A stretch of DNA of 64,000 bases from Aralia elata (taxonomy: Eukaryota; Streptophyta; Magnoliopsida; Apiales; Araliaceae): the NCBI GenBank assembly GCA_034770075.1, contig CM068380.1:34487765-34551764 (forward strand), in the 5' to 3' direction. Positions 1 through 11,300 of this stretch are shown piece by piece. Within the stretch, counting starts at the first letter, position 1; the number at the start of each line of letters is the position of its first letter. The notes below the pieces were generated by a model that was not told the origin of the DNA, did not search any database, and saw only the letters and a program-made list of their open reading frames with translations. A program made the position numbers and the translations under genes.

Positions 1-245
1 CCCCACTTTTTGTTTTTAGGGGATGGTTAGTGGTCGGTAGGACATGCCATTAAGCATTTATAAAAGTATGCCACAGGTTGAGTCCGATTGTATTAAAAAC
101 AGTGGTATATGAATATAAATGCAGTTGCTTTATTTAAATCAAATGTGTTTGATAAATGTTTTTACTCTTAATTGCTAACTTCAATGACATATTGCGTAAA
201 ACATAAAACTATAAGTAAAAGTCAGCGGTTTTCCTTTATCAGATT
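1..245 (+). other. Element A leader between aORF and gag
   Basis: Non-coding leader just before gag. It is clearly similar to 61543-61785 of element D, including the ATAAATGCAGTT and AAATCAAANGTGTTTGAT blocks, which fixes its place between the upstream ORF and gag. No other feature seen. Confidence 0.7.
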
Positions 246-774
246 ATGCCGCCGAGAGGACGAAGTCGCGATTTTGAAGATTAAGAACTTCTCGGAACTG
301 CTGGAGAGGGCTATCATTGCGGAAGGAGGCAATGAAGCGGTGGCACGATTCAACCAAGACAGAAAGAAAAGTTAGGAGGGACCCAAAGCGGGGAGCAGCG
401 GAGGTAGCAACCCCAATAAGCGCAAATGGAATGAAAGCCAATCGTCCGGGGGCAATAAATCCGGAGGAGAGGCTAAGAAAAGTGGGAAGTGCAGCAACTG
501 CGGGAAGAATCACTCGGGGGAGTGCATGAAGGGGAGGAGCGTTTGTTACAGTTGTGGACAACCGGGGCACATGGCTCCTCAGTGTCTGAACAAGTAGAAA
601 GGAGAATGTTTCTCTTGTGGAGCACCCGACCACCAGATCAAGGATTGTCTGAAGAGGAAGGGCGACGTCGGGAGTGGCAACGGAAGCAACAACAACAACA
701 GCAGTAACAACAACAGGCTGAGCGACGGGGGACCAGCCAGTCAAGCCAACAGGCCAACAGCACGCACGTTCAAC
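246..774 (+). pseudogene. gag remnant of element A, internal deletion
   Basis: Starts with the family's MPPR start (ATG at 246). At about 258-265 the frame jumps to the late-gag segment EVAILKIKNFSELLERAI, which in D lies about 620 bases further on, so most of the capsid region is deleted. Downstream are a basic Lys/Ser/Gly-rich linker and zinc knuckles (CSNCGKNHSGEC, CYSCGQPGHMAPQC, then CFSCGAPDHQIKDC), as expected for a nucleic-acid-binding nucleocapsid. A frame break near 372 and an in-frame TAG at 595 add to the damage. It cannot encode a working Gag. Confidence 0.8.
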
Positions 775-3700
775 ATGACCATTCAGGATGCGGTGAAATC
801 CAAGGACGTGGTGTCAGGTATCATCCCAATCAATGAAATAAATGCATATGTGCTATTCGATTCGGGGGCTACCTGCTCTTTTGTTTCTGAAGAATTTGCT
901 AATCAGTTAAATTTACCGCGTGAAAAGTTAGAACACCCTATGAGTGTAGAAGTAACAAACAAGGAAATTATCCTCGTAGAATGCATTCATAGGAACTGTT
1001 GTGCCGAATTGCGAGGATTTAAACTCAATGTGGACCTGATCCCGATTCGTTTGGGGGAGTTTGATGTAATCCTTGGAATGGATTGTCAATCAATTCACGG
1101 AGCAGTTATTGACTGTAAGGAGAAGTGTGTACACTTGAAGACTCCTAATAAGTCGAAGGTGGTATTCTATGGTAGTAAATCACCGAGATAATCTTGTTGT
1201 CTAACGATGATGCAAACAAAGAAATTTCTTAAGAAAGGTTGCGTATGTTATTTGGCCACGTGGTTGATACTCGACAGGTCGAGGGTGAGCTGAGTCAAAT
1301 ACCAATCGTGAGGGAATTCGCCGATGTCTTCCCAGATGAGATTCCGGGACTGCCGCCGGACAGGGAAATTGAGTTCGTAATCGACTTGGTACAGGGAACC
1401 GCACCAATATCAAAGCCGCCGTATCGAATGGCACCTGTAGAAATGAAAGAGTTGATGGTTCAACTGTAGGAACTGTTAGACCAGGGTTATATTAGACCAA
1501 GTGTATTACCATGGGGAGCGCCAGTTTTGTTCGTAAAAAAGAAGGATGGTTCGATGAGGCTTTGTATCGACTATCGCGAGTTGAACAAAGTTACGATTAA
1601 GAATAGGTATCCGTTGCCCAGAGTCGACTATTTGTTTAATCAATTCAAGGGAGAAAAATACTTTTCAAAGATCGATTTAAGAACGGGCTATCATCAACTA
1701 AAAGTGAGGCAAGAAGATATCCCGAAGATGGCATTCAGAACTCGTTATGGGCATTTTGAGTTTCTAGTAATGTCATTCGGATTAACAAATGCACCAGCGG
1801 CATTCATGGATATTGAACAGAGTATTCAAGCAATACTTGGACAAGTTCGTAGTCGTATTCATTGATGACATCTTGGTGTATTCAGAGACAGAGAAGGAGC
1901 ATGCTGAACATTTAAAGATTGTATTGGGAGCTCTCAGGAGGGAGAAGTTGTATACGAAGTTCTCTAAGTGTGAGTTTTGGTTGCAGAGGGTGCAATATCT
2001 GGGACACGTCATCGACAAAGACGGTGTTTCGGTGGACCCAGCAAAAGTAGAAGCGGTTATCAATTGGGAACAGCCGAAGACGCCAACAGAGATCAGGAGT
2101 TTCTTGGGATTAGCGGGATACTATCGGAGATTCATACAGGATTTTTTGAAGATAGCATCGCCGTTGACCAATCTCACCAGAAAAGCAGTTAAGTTCGTTT
2201 GGACGGAGAAATGCGAAAAAGTTTTATGGAGCTGAAGAAGAGACTTAGTCAAGCACCGGTGTTGACTTTACCAGACAACACTAGAGGTTTCGTAGTGTAT
2301 AGCGATGTGTCACACAAAGGTCTTGGTTGTGTGCTGATGCAGCACGGCAAGGTCATTGTGTACGCGTCATGTCAGCTGAAGGACTATGAGAAGGGCTACC
2401 CGACTCATGACCTGGAGTTAGCCGCGGTAGTTTTCCCCTTGAAGATTTGGAGGCACTACTTGTATGGAGAGAAATGCGAGATATACACAGATCACAAAAG
2501 TTTAAAATATATCTTTACTCAGAAGGAGCTGAACATGAGGCAGCGCCGATGGTTAGAATTGATCAAAGATTACAACTGTGAGATTCTGTACCATCCAAGC
2601 AAAGCAAATGTAGTGGCTGATGCCTTAAGCAGGTTAGGCAAAGCGAAATTGATGAAGCTGACAACTAAGGAGGAGTTAATAAAGGACCTTGAACGTCTGG
2701 AATTGGAGGTTAAGTATCCGATGGAGACGGACGGAAAATTGTTTACCGTGATAGCAGGTCCGATTTTACTGGATAAGATTAAGGAGGCTCAAGAATTTGA
2801 TGAAGAATGTATCGACATTAAGGAGCGATTATCAGGAGGAGCAACGTTGAAGTACAAGGTTGACAGCACAGGATTGCTGATATTTGAGGGAAGGATCTGG
2901 GTACCGTACGTACCAGACCTAAGAGAAGAAATATTGCAGGAGGCCCATAATATGAGATTCTCGGTACATCCAGGTAACACCAAGATGTATCAAGATCTTC
3001 GTCAGCATTATTGGTGGCCACATTTGAAGAGGGAAGTTGCAGAATATGTCAGTCGGTGTTTAACTTGCCAGAGGGTCAAGGCAGAGCACCAGCGGCCGAG
3101 CGGGCTATTGCAACCGTTAGAGATTCCAGAGTGGAAGTGGGAGCACATCACAATGGATTTTGTAGTAGGACTTCCAACGACACAGAAGGGTTTAGACATC
3201 ATCTGGGTAATCGTAGATCGTTTGACCAAGTCTGCTCATTTTCTACCAATCAAGATCAAGTACAAAATGGAGCAGTTAGCAAAGCTTTACGTGAAAGAGA
3301 TAGTGTCGCGACATGGAGTGTCGGTGTCTATTGTATCTGACAGAGATCCGCGCTTCACGTCGAATTTTTGGAGAAGTCTACAAGAAAGAATGGGAACGCA
3401 GTTGAGGTTGAGTACAGCATATCATCCTTAGACTGATGGCCAGAGCGAGCGAACGATTCAGACCTTGGAAGATATGCTCCGAGCAGTCGTGATGGATTTA
3501 GAGGGCAGCTGGGACGATCATTTGCCACTAGTAGAGTTCGCTTACAACAACAGCTATCACGCTAGTATTGGCATGCCACCATACGAAGCGCTTTACTGAA
3601 GAAGTTGCCGAACACCGTTGTGTTGGGATGAGGTTGGCGAACGAAGACTATTGGGACCGGAGTTGGTACAGCAGACCGTGGAGATCGTCAAAGTAATAAG

Positions 3701-4168
3701 AGCTCGTCTAGTAGCAGCTCAGGATCGTCAGAAGAAGTATGCCGACTTACATCGTCAGAAGCGAGACTTTGAAGTTGGTAGCTTTGTGTTCTTGAAGGTG
3801 TCTCCCTGGAAAGGGAAGATCCATTTTAGAAAGAAGTGAAAATTAATCCCTAGGTTCATAGGACCTTTTGAAATATTAAGGTAGCGTTACCTCCTGAACT
3901 TGAGCACATTCACAACGTGTTCCATGTGTCAGTGTTACGGCCGTATAAACCAGACTACAAGCACGTTATTTCCTATGAGCCAATTCAAGTCGAGAAGGAC
4001 TTATCGTACGAGGAGATTCCTATACAAAAACTCGATAGGAAGGAGCAAAAGCTGAGGAATAAAATCATTCATTCCGTTAAAGTTCTCTGGAGGAATCACG
4101 CGGTGGAAGAAGCTACGTGGGAACTCGAAGAGAAGATGAGAACGAATTATCTACAATTATTTGAGTAA
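775..4168 (+). pseudogene. pol of element A (PR-RT-RNaseH-IN-chromodomain), multiply broken
   Basis: Domains in order: aspartic protease (FDSGATCSFVSEEF, near 866), RT (KVTIKNRYPLPR; FSKIDLRTGYHQ; VFIDDILVYS near 1860), RNase H (VYSDVSHKGLGC near 2296), integrase zinc motif (CLTCQRVKAEH near 3060), catalytic core (MDFVVGLP, SDRDPRFTS, then the DGQSERT region near 3435), and a chromodomain-like end (LSYEEIPIQ ... ATWELEEKM, 3990-4140). Breaks: stops at 1189, 1467, 3430 and 3598 and before 3840; single-base losses near 1249, 1813 and 2221; a short deletion near 3881. The Q-to-stop changes fit C-to-T decay. Inactive. Confidence 0.9.
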
Positions 4169-4202
4169 CCTTAGGTTGCAATTTCGAGGTCGGAATTTTT
4201 AT

Positions 4203-4214
4203 AAGGGGAGAGGA
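4203..4214 (+). promoter_or_regulatory. Polypurine tract of element A
   Basis: AAGGGGAGAGGA lies directly before the TGTAATGCCC start of the 3' LTR and 34 bases after the pol stop. This is the expected position and composition of the plus-strand primer. Confidence 0.8.
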
Positions 4215-4931
4215 TGTAATGCCCGAGAATTTTTAAACCTCGTTATCAATTAATTATGAAATATAAAATTATTTGTTTTATGAATTAATTTTACGAACTT
4301 AATTAGACCTATGTGTGTATTATTATTTAATTGTGTAACTATACGATTTAACGTTAAGGGGTTCATTAATGGTCTGAATAAATTAGTGGTTCAACCCTAA
4401 GAATTGAATGGCAAGAAAAATTGGGAAAGGGGTTAAATAATTAATTTCATCTCAACATAGTGTTGAATTCAAGTTATCAAATTAAATAATTTGAATGCGG
4501 GTTTTTATCGTCTAAGTGAGTATTTAAAACAGTTAAATAATTATACTAATTATTTAATTGTAATACTAGAATTATAATTTTATTTTTAATAATCCAACAA
4601 GGGTGATTAATTGTGAAGTGAAGAGTTATAGAGTCTGATTGTGTCAAATTGGGTTCATTGATTGATGGAATAATTTCAACTGGGCCAATGTTACTTTTGG
4701 GCCCATATTCTTTTCTTTTTCGGATGGATCAAGCAAGTGGGACTGAGGGAGTTTTTCCATTCCTTAGCCAGCTGAGGGATAGGAACTCGGTCATTTGGAT
4801 AAGCCCAAATCGGGTGATTAAGTAAATTAGTAATGCTAGGCAAGGGAGGGTCTTAAGCCAGACTAATCGTACAAGGGGCTAGGGCATGCGGATTCTAGCC
4901 GAGCGAATTGGGGGAGGTACGGGACTGAGAA
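4215..4931 (+). mobile_element. Element A 3' LTR, left part (U3)
   Basis: Begins TGTAATGCCCGAG right after the PPT. It is AT-rich and non-coding, and is cut at 4931/4932 where sequence identical to the internal 5' region of array B starts. It resumes at 17099. Confidence 0.7.
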
Positions 4932-5298
4932 GCTCATACTCGTGGCTTGTAACTGTAATCAATATGGATGGCTCCCTCTGCACTAGCTGCTCATGAACTA
5001 CGTGAATATCTCGGGGCTCCTCCTCCCTGGCCTGGCTGGGCTCTCCTCTATCAGTCATCCTGACAACCAAAATTTTAAGTTTTAATTACTAATCGATAAT
5101 ACTCGCGAGCACATAAGTTTGTTATCAAGTAAGCACATAACACATAATCATTTTATTGTCTTTTATGAATTTCTGTAATTCATTCCTTAAAACTCGATAA
5201 GAGTTTATCACCTCTATATTCTCTATCTTCTAAAAGGCTACTACCCTAAGATTTTCCCCAACCTAAAGGTTCATAACCTATCAGCTCTGATACCAACC
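4932..5298 (-). pseudogene. Truncated second 5' internal region of array B (PBS plus start of aORF)
   Basis: On the - strand: PBS complement GCTCTGATACCA (5284-5295), leader, then the aORF start (ATG at 5058, MTDRGEPSQAREEE...). The aORF is cut after about 42 codons at 4932, where element A's LTR begins. By eye it matches 13782-14148 without a difference. This is the remnant of a tandem copy. Confidence 0.85.
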
Positions 5299-8266
5299 TG
5301 TGACACCCCCAAATCCAGGTACTTAATTCCCACAGATTTGGTGCTCACTATCTCATTCATTCACATTAACTACCCATAATATGACAATTAAATAAACTTA
5401 ATGAATCATCTTCCCAAAATGGGTTACATCACCAAACTATTAAACAATCAAATCCCAGGTTATCTAAACCTTAATACATCAATGCGGAATAAAACATAAT
5501 TTAAAACAAGTATTGTTACAAATAATCATCAAGAACAGGTCGCTAGCTATTTATGCATCTTGCCCTTGCCTTTGCTCGTGGACGGCTCGTCCGACTTCTC
5601 AGTCTTAGCTGCAATGATTAGTGCAAGAGTGAGCAAATAATTGCTCACAAGTACGATAACAATAATATTCAAATGAAATGGATTTCAACTGAGGAATAAT
5701 AATTTTCTGAATCTCAGTCAATAAATGATCAAAGTCTAAAAGCTCGTTTGAATGCTTGATTCAAAGAAAAATAGATTTCAAGATTTAGAAATTATATCTG
5801 AGGGTCACAAGACCTCGAACTATGTCCTAGGTTGACAAGTATTTCTACTGTAACCTTTAACAGTCATATAGACTATGGACCTACATCTCGTACTCAGGGG
5901 GATCAGCCCTTTGTACAATGTATTGTGCACAAACATTTTAACGCTGTCGCGTAAGTAATCCCCTATATTAGGGTTGTTCATCTCAGTTTATCGTCTGAAT
6001 CCATACCAAAAAGGAAATTGGCTTGGAATAAGTATAGAAAACATTCTAAGTCTTTGAAACGCTCATCAACTAAGGACTAGCTGAATCAATAAGAGTTTGC
6101 TAGTCTAATTCATCAATAGAGTTTGTTCAATAGAAACTATACTCGAAGTTTGAATAACAAACAATGATTGGAATAAAGCTTAAGTATATAATCATGATAG
6201 TAACCTTGCTTGAATATCAATAAGCTAAGGTCGATAAGCTCGCTCAATATAAATAAGCTTGCATTGAATAATTTAACAAGTTAAAAGAAAGAACAACTTG
6301 CTCAACATAAAAGTAATAAATTGAGATAAGGAACTTGCCTCAAGCGTAGATTACAAATTTAAGTAATTCACGATCCTTAAACAACCTAAACATTTAATTG
6401 TAAAATGGTAATATAATTAGTCACAAAATTAAAAGCATTCTAAGCTTGCTCTTTTATCATAACATCTCATTTAGCATACCATAGTCAACAAGTACTAGTT
6501 AGCAACCATCTTGGAAATTCTTTAGTCATTTATTAATATAAGTTTAATTATGCATCATAACTTCCAAGAAAAGAAAACAAAATAATAAAAAAAAATTTTA
6601 ACAGTAGTGATTCTCGCCGGGGCGAGAAAAAGCTTAACAAAATTGTCGCCGGGGCGAGAGGCTCGCCGGGGCGACGATATGCTTAACAAATTTGTCGCTG
6701 GGGCGACGTTGCCGCCGGGGCGAAGAAATTAGTTCATTTCTCTCGCCGGGGCGAGAGACTCGACTGTCGTCTTCCCCAGCTCGCGAACCAGTGAAAACTT
6801 AGGCCAAATTTGGCCAAATTTTCCGAATTCTATCATCCAGTACACAAATTAAACATACCCAGACATCAAATATGCTAAAAAACAAATACCCAACATGTTT
6901 CTAACTAATTTAACCATTATAAAACACATAATCAACCAATTTAAAACCAAAAATCCTCTGTTAAAACCAAATATTCATGTTTTAGCTATTTTACTAAAAT
7001 CAACCACTGTAAACTCATCTTTCAATCATTTTAATCCATTCAAATTACATTCTTTTCATTTTTCATCGTATTAGCACAATCAAAAGTCAATTTAACAATT
7101 AATAATCTAATTGAACATCAATTATCATATATATATGCCATACATGAAATAAGACTCTGTAAAAACAAAGACTTCACTCTAAATCATGTTTTCATGAATT
7201 AACACCTCTAAATTGATTATTTATCAACATATAATCATCTAACACATGATTACTACCAATTACAACAACTATAATCAAATAATTCATATACTCTAGCAAT
7301 TGAATTTACATACAGTAACTAAAATTATATACAGTAGAATAAACCAAGAGGAAAAAAAAAGAATTATACCTTCAATTGTTGTAAGAAAATTTGATTAAAC
7401 TTCCTTGCTTGAATTCTTACTCCAATCACCAATCTTCTCACACAATTTCTCTCTTTTCTCTCAACTCTCAAATTCACAGAGTTCTTTTCTTTCTCTCAAG
7501 CTCTGTGTTTCTTCTTCTTTGTTTTTCTTTCTTTCTTTCTTAACTGACGTTCTTTTAAAAATAAAAACTGATGAAATAAAAACAAAATAAAAACTGACAC
7601 TTAATATAATAATAACGTATGATATAATATCTATCAGTTAAAAATTTCAAAAGCCTCTAAGGCTTGTTTGGCAAATACTAAATAAATTAATCCATTATTT
7701 TAACTAAAGGTCTTAAGGCCTTGTTTGGTAAAACACAAATAAAATAACCCATTATTCCCAAACAAAGATCATAGGGCCTTGTTTGGTAAGACTGAATTAA
7801 ACACTTTCTCATTTATTTTAATAAACCAATATAGTTTAAAATGTAACACTTCTAATTTAATTGAACTTATTATTAAATAAATTCAATTAAACCTATAAAT
7901 GCAATTAAACCTTACCAACTCAAATAATAATTCCATTTAACAAATAACAATAATACCAAATAAATTCTCTTATTCAAATAAATCATTTATTCAAATAAAC
8001 CTTTTCATCATCTAATTTAATCATTAAATTAAATTAGAATAAACATAACAAATCACATTCAAATAACATTTAACATTATTAAACTCAACATATACCCACT
8101 TCACAAAAACTTAATAAATTATTTATTTAACTCAATAAATTAATAAAAATATTTATATAACTCAATAAATATTTTTGTTCAATCATAAAAATTGCATTCG
8201 TTACATCTTTCCCTCCTTAAAAGGATTCTGTCCCAAAATCACAACGCAATTAAATCGTCTGTTACA
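5299..8266 (-). mobile_element. Array B, 3' LTR
   Basis: 2968 bases. On the - strand it runs TGTAAC...GTCACA. It pairs with 14149-17098. It contains the six-unit GC palindrome array (6611-6760), the putative LTR intron (7369-5609) and the stem-loop at 5630-5647. The - strand start lies beside two successive PPT-like tracts (see separate entry), so the exact terminus could instead be at about 8204. Confidence 0.85.
6611..6760. repeat. GC-rich palindrome array in B 3' LTR
   Basis: Six units of CTCGCCGGGGCGAG or close variants (6613, 6645, 6662, 6694, 6712, 6742), spaced by AT-rich text including two copies of GCTTAACAAA. The unit is an inverted repeat CTCGCC-GG-GGCGAG. It stands out sharply from the AT-rich surroundings. 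Confidence 0.85.
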
Positions 8267-8280
8267 TTCTCCCCTCCTTA
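8204..8280 (-). promoter_or_regulatory. Two successive PPT / LTR-start signals of array B
   Basis: On the - strand a purine tract AAGGAGGGGAGAA followed by TGTAAC (around 8280-8261) is repeated about 60 bases later as AAGGAGGGAAAGA followed by TGTAAC (around 8219-8199). Each has the PPT-then-TG layout of an LTR start. The same doubling is present in C at about 47500-47575 and 56150-56230. Confidence 0.65.
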
Positions 8281-8313
8281 CAAAGATTCTGTCCCCAGAA
8301 TCGCAATATAAAA

Positions 8314-11300
8314 TTAAACAAATAATTGAGAAAAATTTTGCATCATTATCTCTTCGAGTTCCCACGTTGCTTCTTCAGCACTGTGGTTCCTCCAGATTAC
8401 CTTAACAGAAGGTATCACTTTATTTCTAAGTACTTGCTCCTTCCTGTCCACTATCTGAACAGGTATCTCTTCATAAGACAAATCTTTCTCGAATTGTATT
8501 GGTTCATATTCAATGACATGTTTATAATCAGGCTTATACTGTCGTAGCACCGATATATGAAAGACATTATGAATGTGGTCTAACTCGGGAGGTAAAGCTA
8601 CTTCATAAGCCACCTCGCCTATTCGTTTCAGCACTTCGAAGGGTCCAATAAACCGCGGACTGAGTTTACCCTTTTTACCAAATCTAATTTTTCCCTTCCA
8701 GGGAGATACTTTGAGGAACACAAAGCTCCCGACTTCAAATTCGCGATTTTGTCGGTGTTGATTAGCATACTTCTTTTGCCTGTCTTGAGCGGCTATCAAT
8801 CTGGCTCTTATTACCTTGACAATTTCAGCAGTTTGTTGTACCAGCTCGGGTCCTAATAGCCGTCGTTCACCAACCTCATCCCAGCATAATGGAGTTCTGC
8901 ACTTCCTTCCGTACAATGCTTCGTAGGGCGGCATGCCGATACTAGCGTGATGACTATTGTTGTAAGCAAACTCGACCAGAGGTAAATGATCATCCCAGTT
9001 GCCTTTAAATTCCATAACACACGCTCGGAGCATATCCTCCAACGTTTGAATTGTTCTTTCGCTCTGGCCATCGGTTTGAGGATGATAGGCTGTACTCATT
9101 CTCAACTGTGTCCCCAAACAAGCTTGTAGACTCCTCCAAAACTTTGATGTAAACCGTGGATCTCGATCTGATACTATTGATACTGGAACTCCATGCCTTG
9201 AGATAATCTCTTTGACATATAACTTTGCCAGCTGATCCAAAGTGAATCTGATTTTGATCGGCAAGAAATGCGCTAATTTCGTCAATCTGTCAACTATAAC
9301 CCATATCGCGTCATAACCCTTCTGAGTAGTTGGAAGCCCTACCACAAAGTCCATTGTGATATGCTCCCACTTCCATTCGGGTATCTCCAAGGGCTGTAGC
9401 AAACCACTTGGTCGTTAATGCTCAGCTTTAACTCTCTGACAAGTGAGACATTTCGCACCGCATTCGGCAACCTCTCTTTTCATGTTTGGCCACCAAAAAT
9501 GTTGACGTAGATCCTGGTACATCTTTGTACTCCCTGGGTGAATCAAAAATCTTGAACTATGAGCTTCGTTCAAAATCTCCTCTCTTATTGCCAATACTGA
9601 CGGTACCCAGATTCTGCCTTCAAATCTCAGCAACCCTTCGTTATCGATTTTGTATTTAAGCTCTTCACCTTCAAGCACTCTTTGCCGAATCTTATCACAT
9701 TCCTCATCGTGAAGTTGCGCTTCCTTGACTTTTTCTACCAAAGTTGGTTGAGTTTCTATCTGAAACAACTTTTCATTAGGCTCTGCCAGATTCTTCACCT
9801 CTAATTCCAACTTAGCCATTTCCGCCACAAGTTTCTCCTGAGCAGTTAACATAAACAGTTTCTCCCGACCTTTTCTACTCAAAGCGTCGGCAACCACATT
9901 AGCTTTTCCCGGATGGTATAGAATTTCACAATCATAATCTTTGATCAATTCTATCCATCTCCTCTGCCGCATATTCAAATCCTTCTGTGTAAAAATATAC
10001 TTCAGACTTTTATGGTCTGTATATATTTCACACTTCTCTCCATAGAGATAGTGCCTCCAGATTTTTAAAGCAAACACTACGGTTGCTAACTCCAAATCAT
10101 GGGTCGGATACCCTTTCTCATAGTCTTTTAGTTGGCGCGATGCATATGCAATAACCTTACCATTCTGCATCAACACACAACCTAGTCCTTTATGTGATGC
10201 GTCACTGTACACCACAAAATTTCCTGTATCATCTGGTAAAGACAACACAGGCGCCGAACTTAGTCTCTTCTTTAGTTCTTGGAAACTTTCTTCGCACTTC
10301 TCTGTCCAAACAAACTTCACTGATTTCCTTGTTAAATTTGTCAACGGAGTGGCGATTCTGGAGAAATCTTGAATAAAACGTCTGTAGTATCCTGCCAAAC
10401 CTAGGAAACTCCTTACTTCTGACGGTGTCTTCGGCTGATCCCAGTTCATCACAGCTTCCACTTTAGCTGGATCCACCGAAATCCCGTCTTTATCAATAAC
10501 ATGTCCAAGAAATTGAACACGCTCCAACCAAAATTCGCACTTTGAAAATTTTGCATACAATTTCTCCTTCCTTAACGCCTCCAACGTCACCCTTAAATGT
10601 TCCACGTGTTCTTCTTGGGTTTTGGAGTAAACCAAAATGTCGTCTATGAATACCACCACAAATTTATCCAGAAATGGTTTGAACACCCTATTCATTAAGT
10701 CCATAAATGCTGCAGGCGCATTCGTTAAACCAAATGACATAACCAAAAATTCATAGTGACCATATCTGGTTCGAAACGCCGTCTTTGGTATGTCCTCTTT
10801 TCTCACCTTCAATTGATGGTACCCACTTCGTAAATCTATCTTCGAAAAATATCTTGCTCCCTTCAATTGGTCAAACAGGTCATCGATTCTTGGCAACGGA
10901 TACTTGTTTTTGATCGTGACCTTGTTCAACTCTCTATAATCAATGCAAAGACGCATTGATCCATCCTTCTTCGTGACAAACAATACTGGCGCCCCCCACG
11001 GCGAAACGCTCGGTTGGATATACTTTTTATCCAGCAACTCTTGCAATTGCACCATCAACTCCTTCATCTCTACCGGAGCCATTCTATATGGGGCTTTTGA
11101 TATAGGGGCTGTACCCGGTGCTAAATCAATTACAAACTCAATTTCCCTATCTGGCGCTAATCCTGGCAAATCATCAGGAAACACGTCTGCAAAATCCCTA
11201 ACTACCGGTATCTCCTCCAGCTTCACACTCACCTTCCTGGTATCGACTATGTAGGCTAGATATCCTACACATCCTTGTCTCAACATCTTTCTGGCCTGCA

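Noticed and set aside
244..744. 166-codon - strand ORF opposite A's gag
   Set aside because: Antisense shadow of the Ser/Gly-rich gag linker and zinc knuckles. Similar shadows appear opposite the other gag copies.
6611..6760. CRISPR-like array
   Set aside because: Units are 14-base palindromes with irregular short spacers inside an LTR of a plant retrotransposon; there are no cas genes and the context is eukaryotic.
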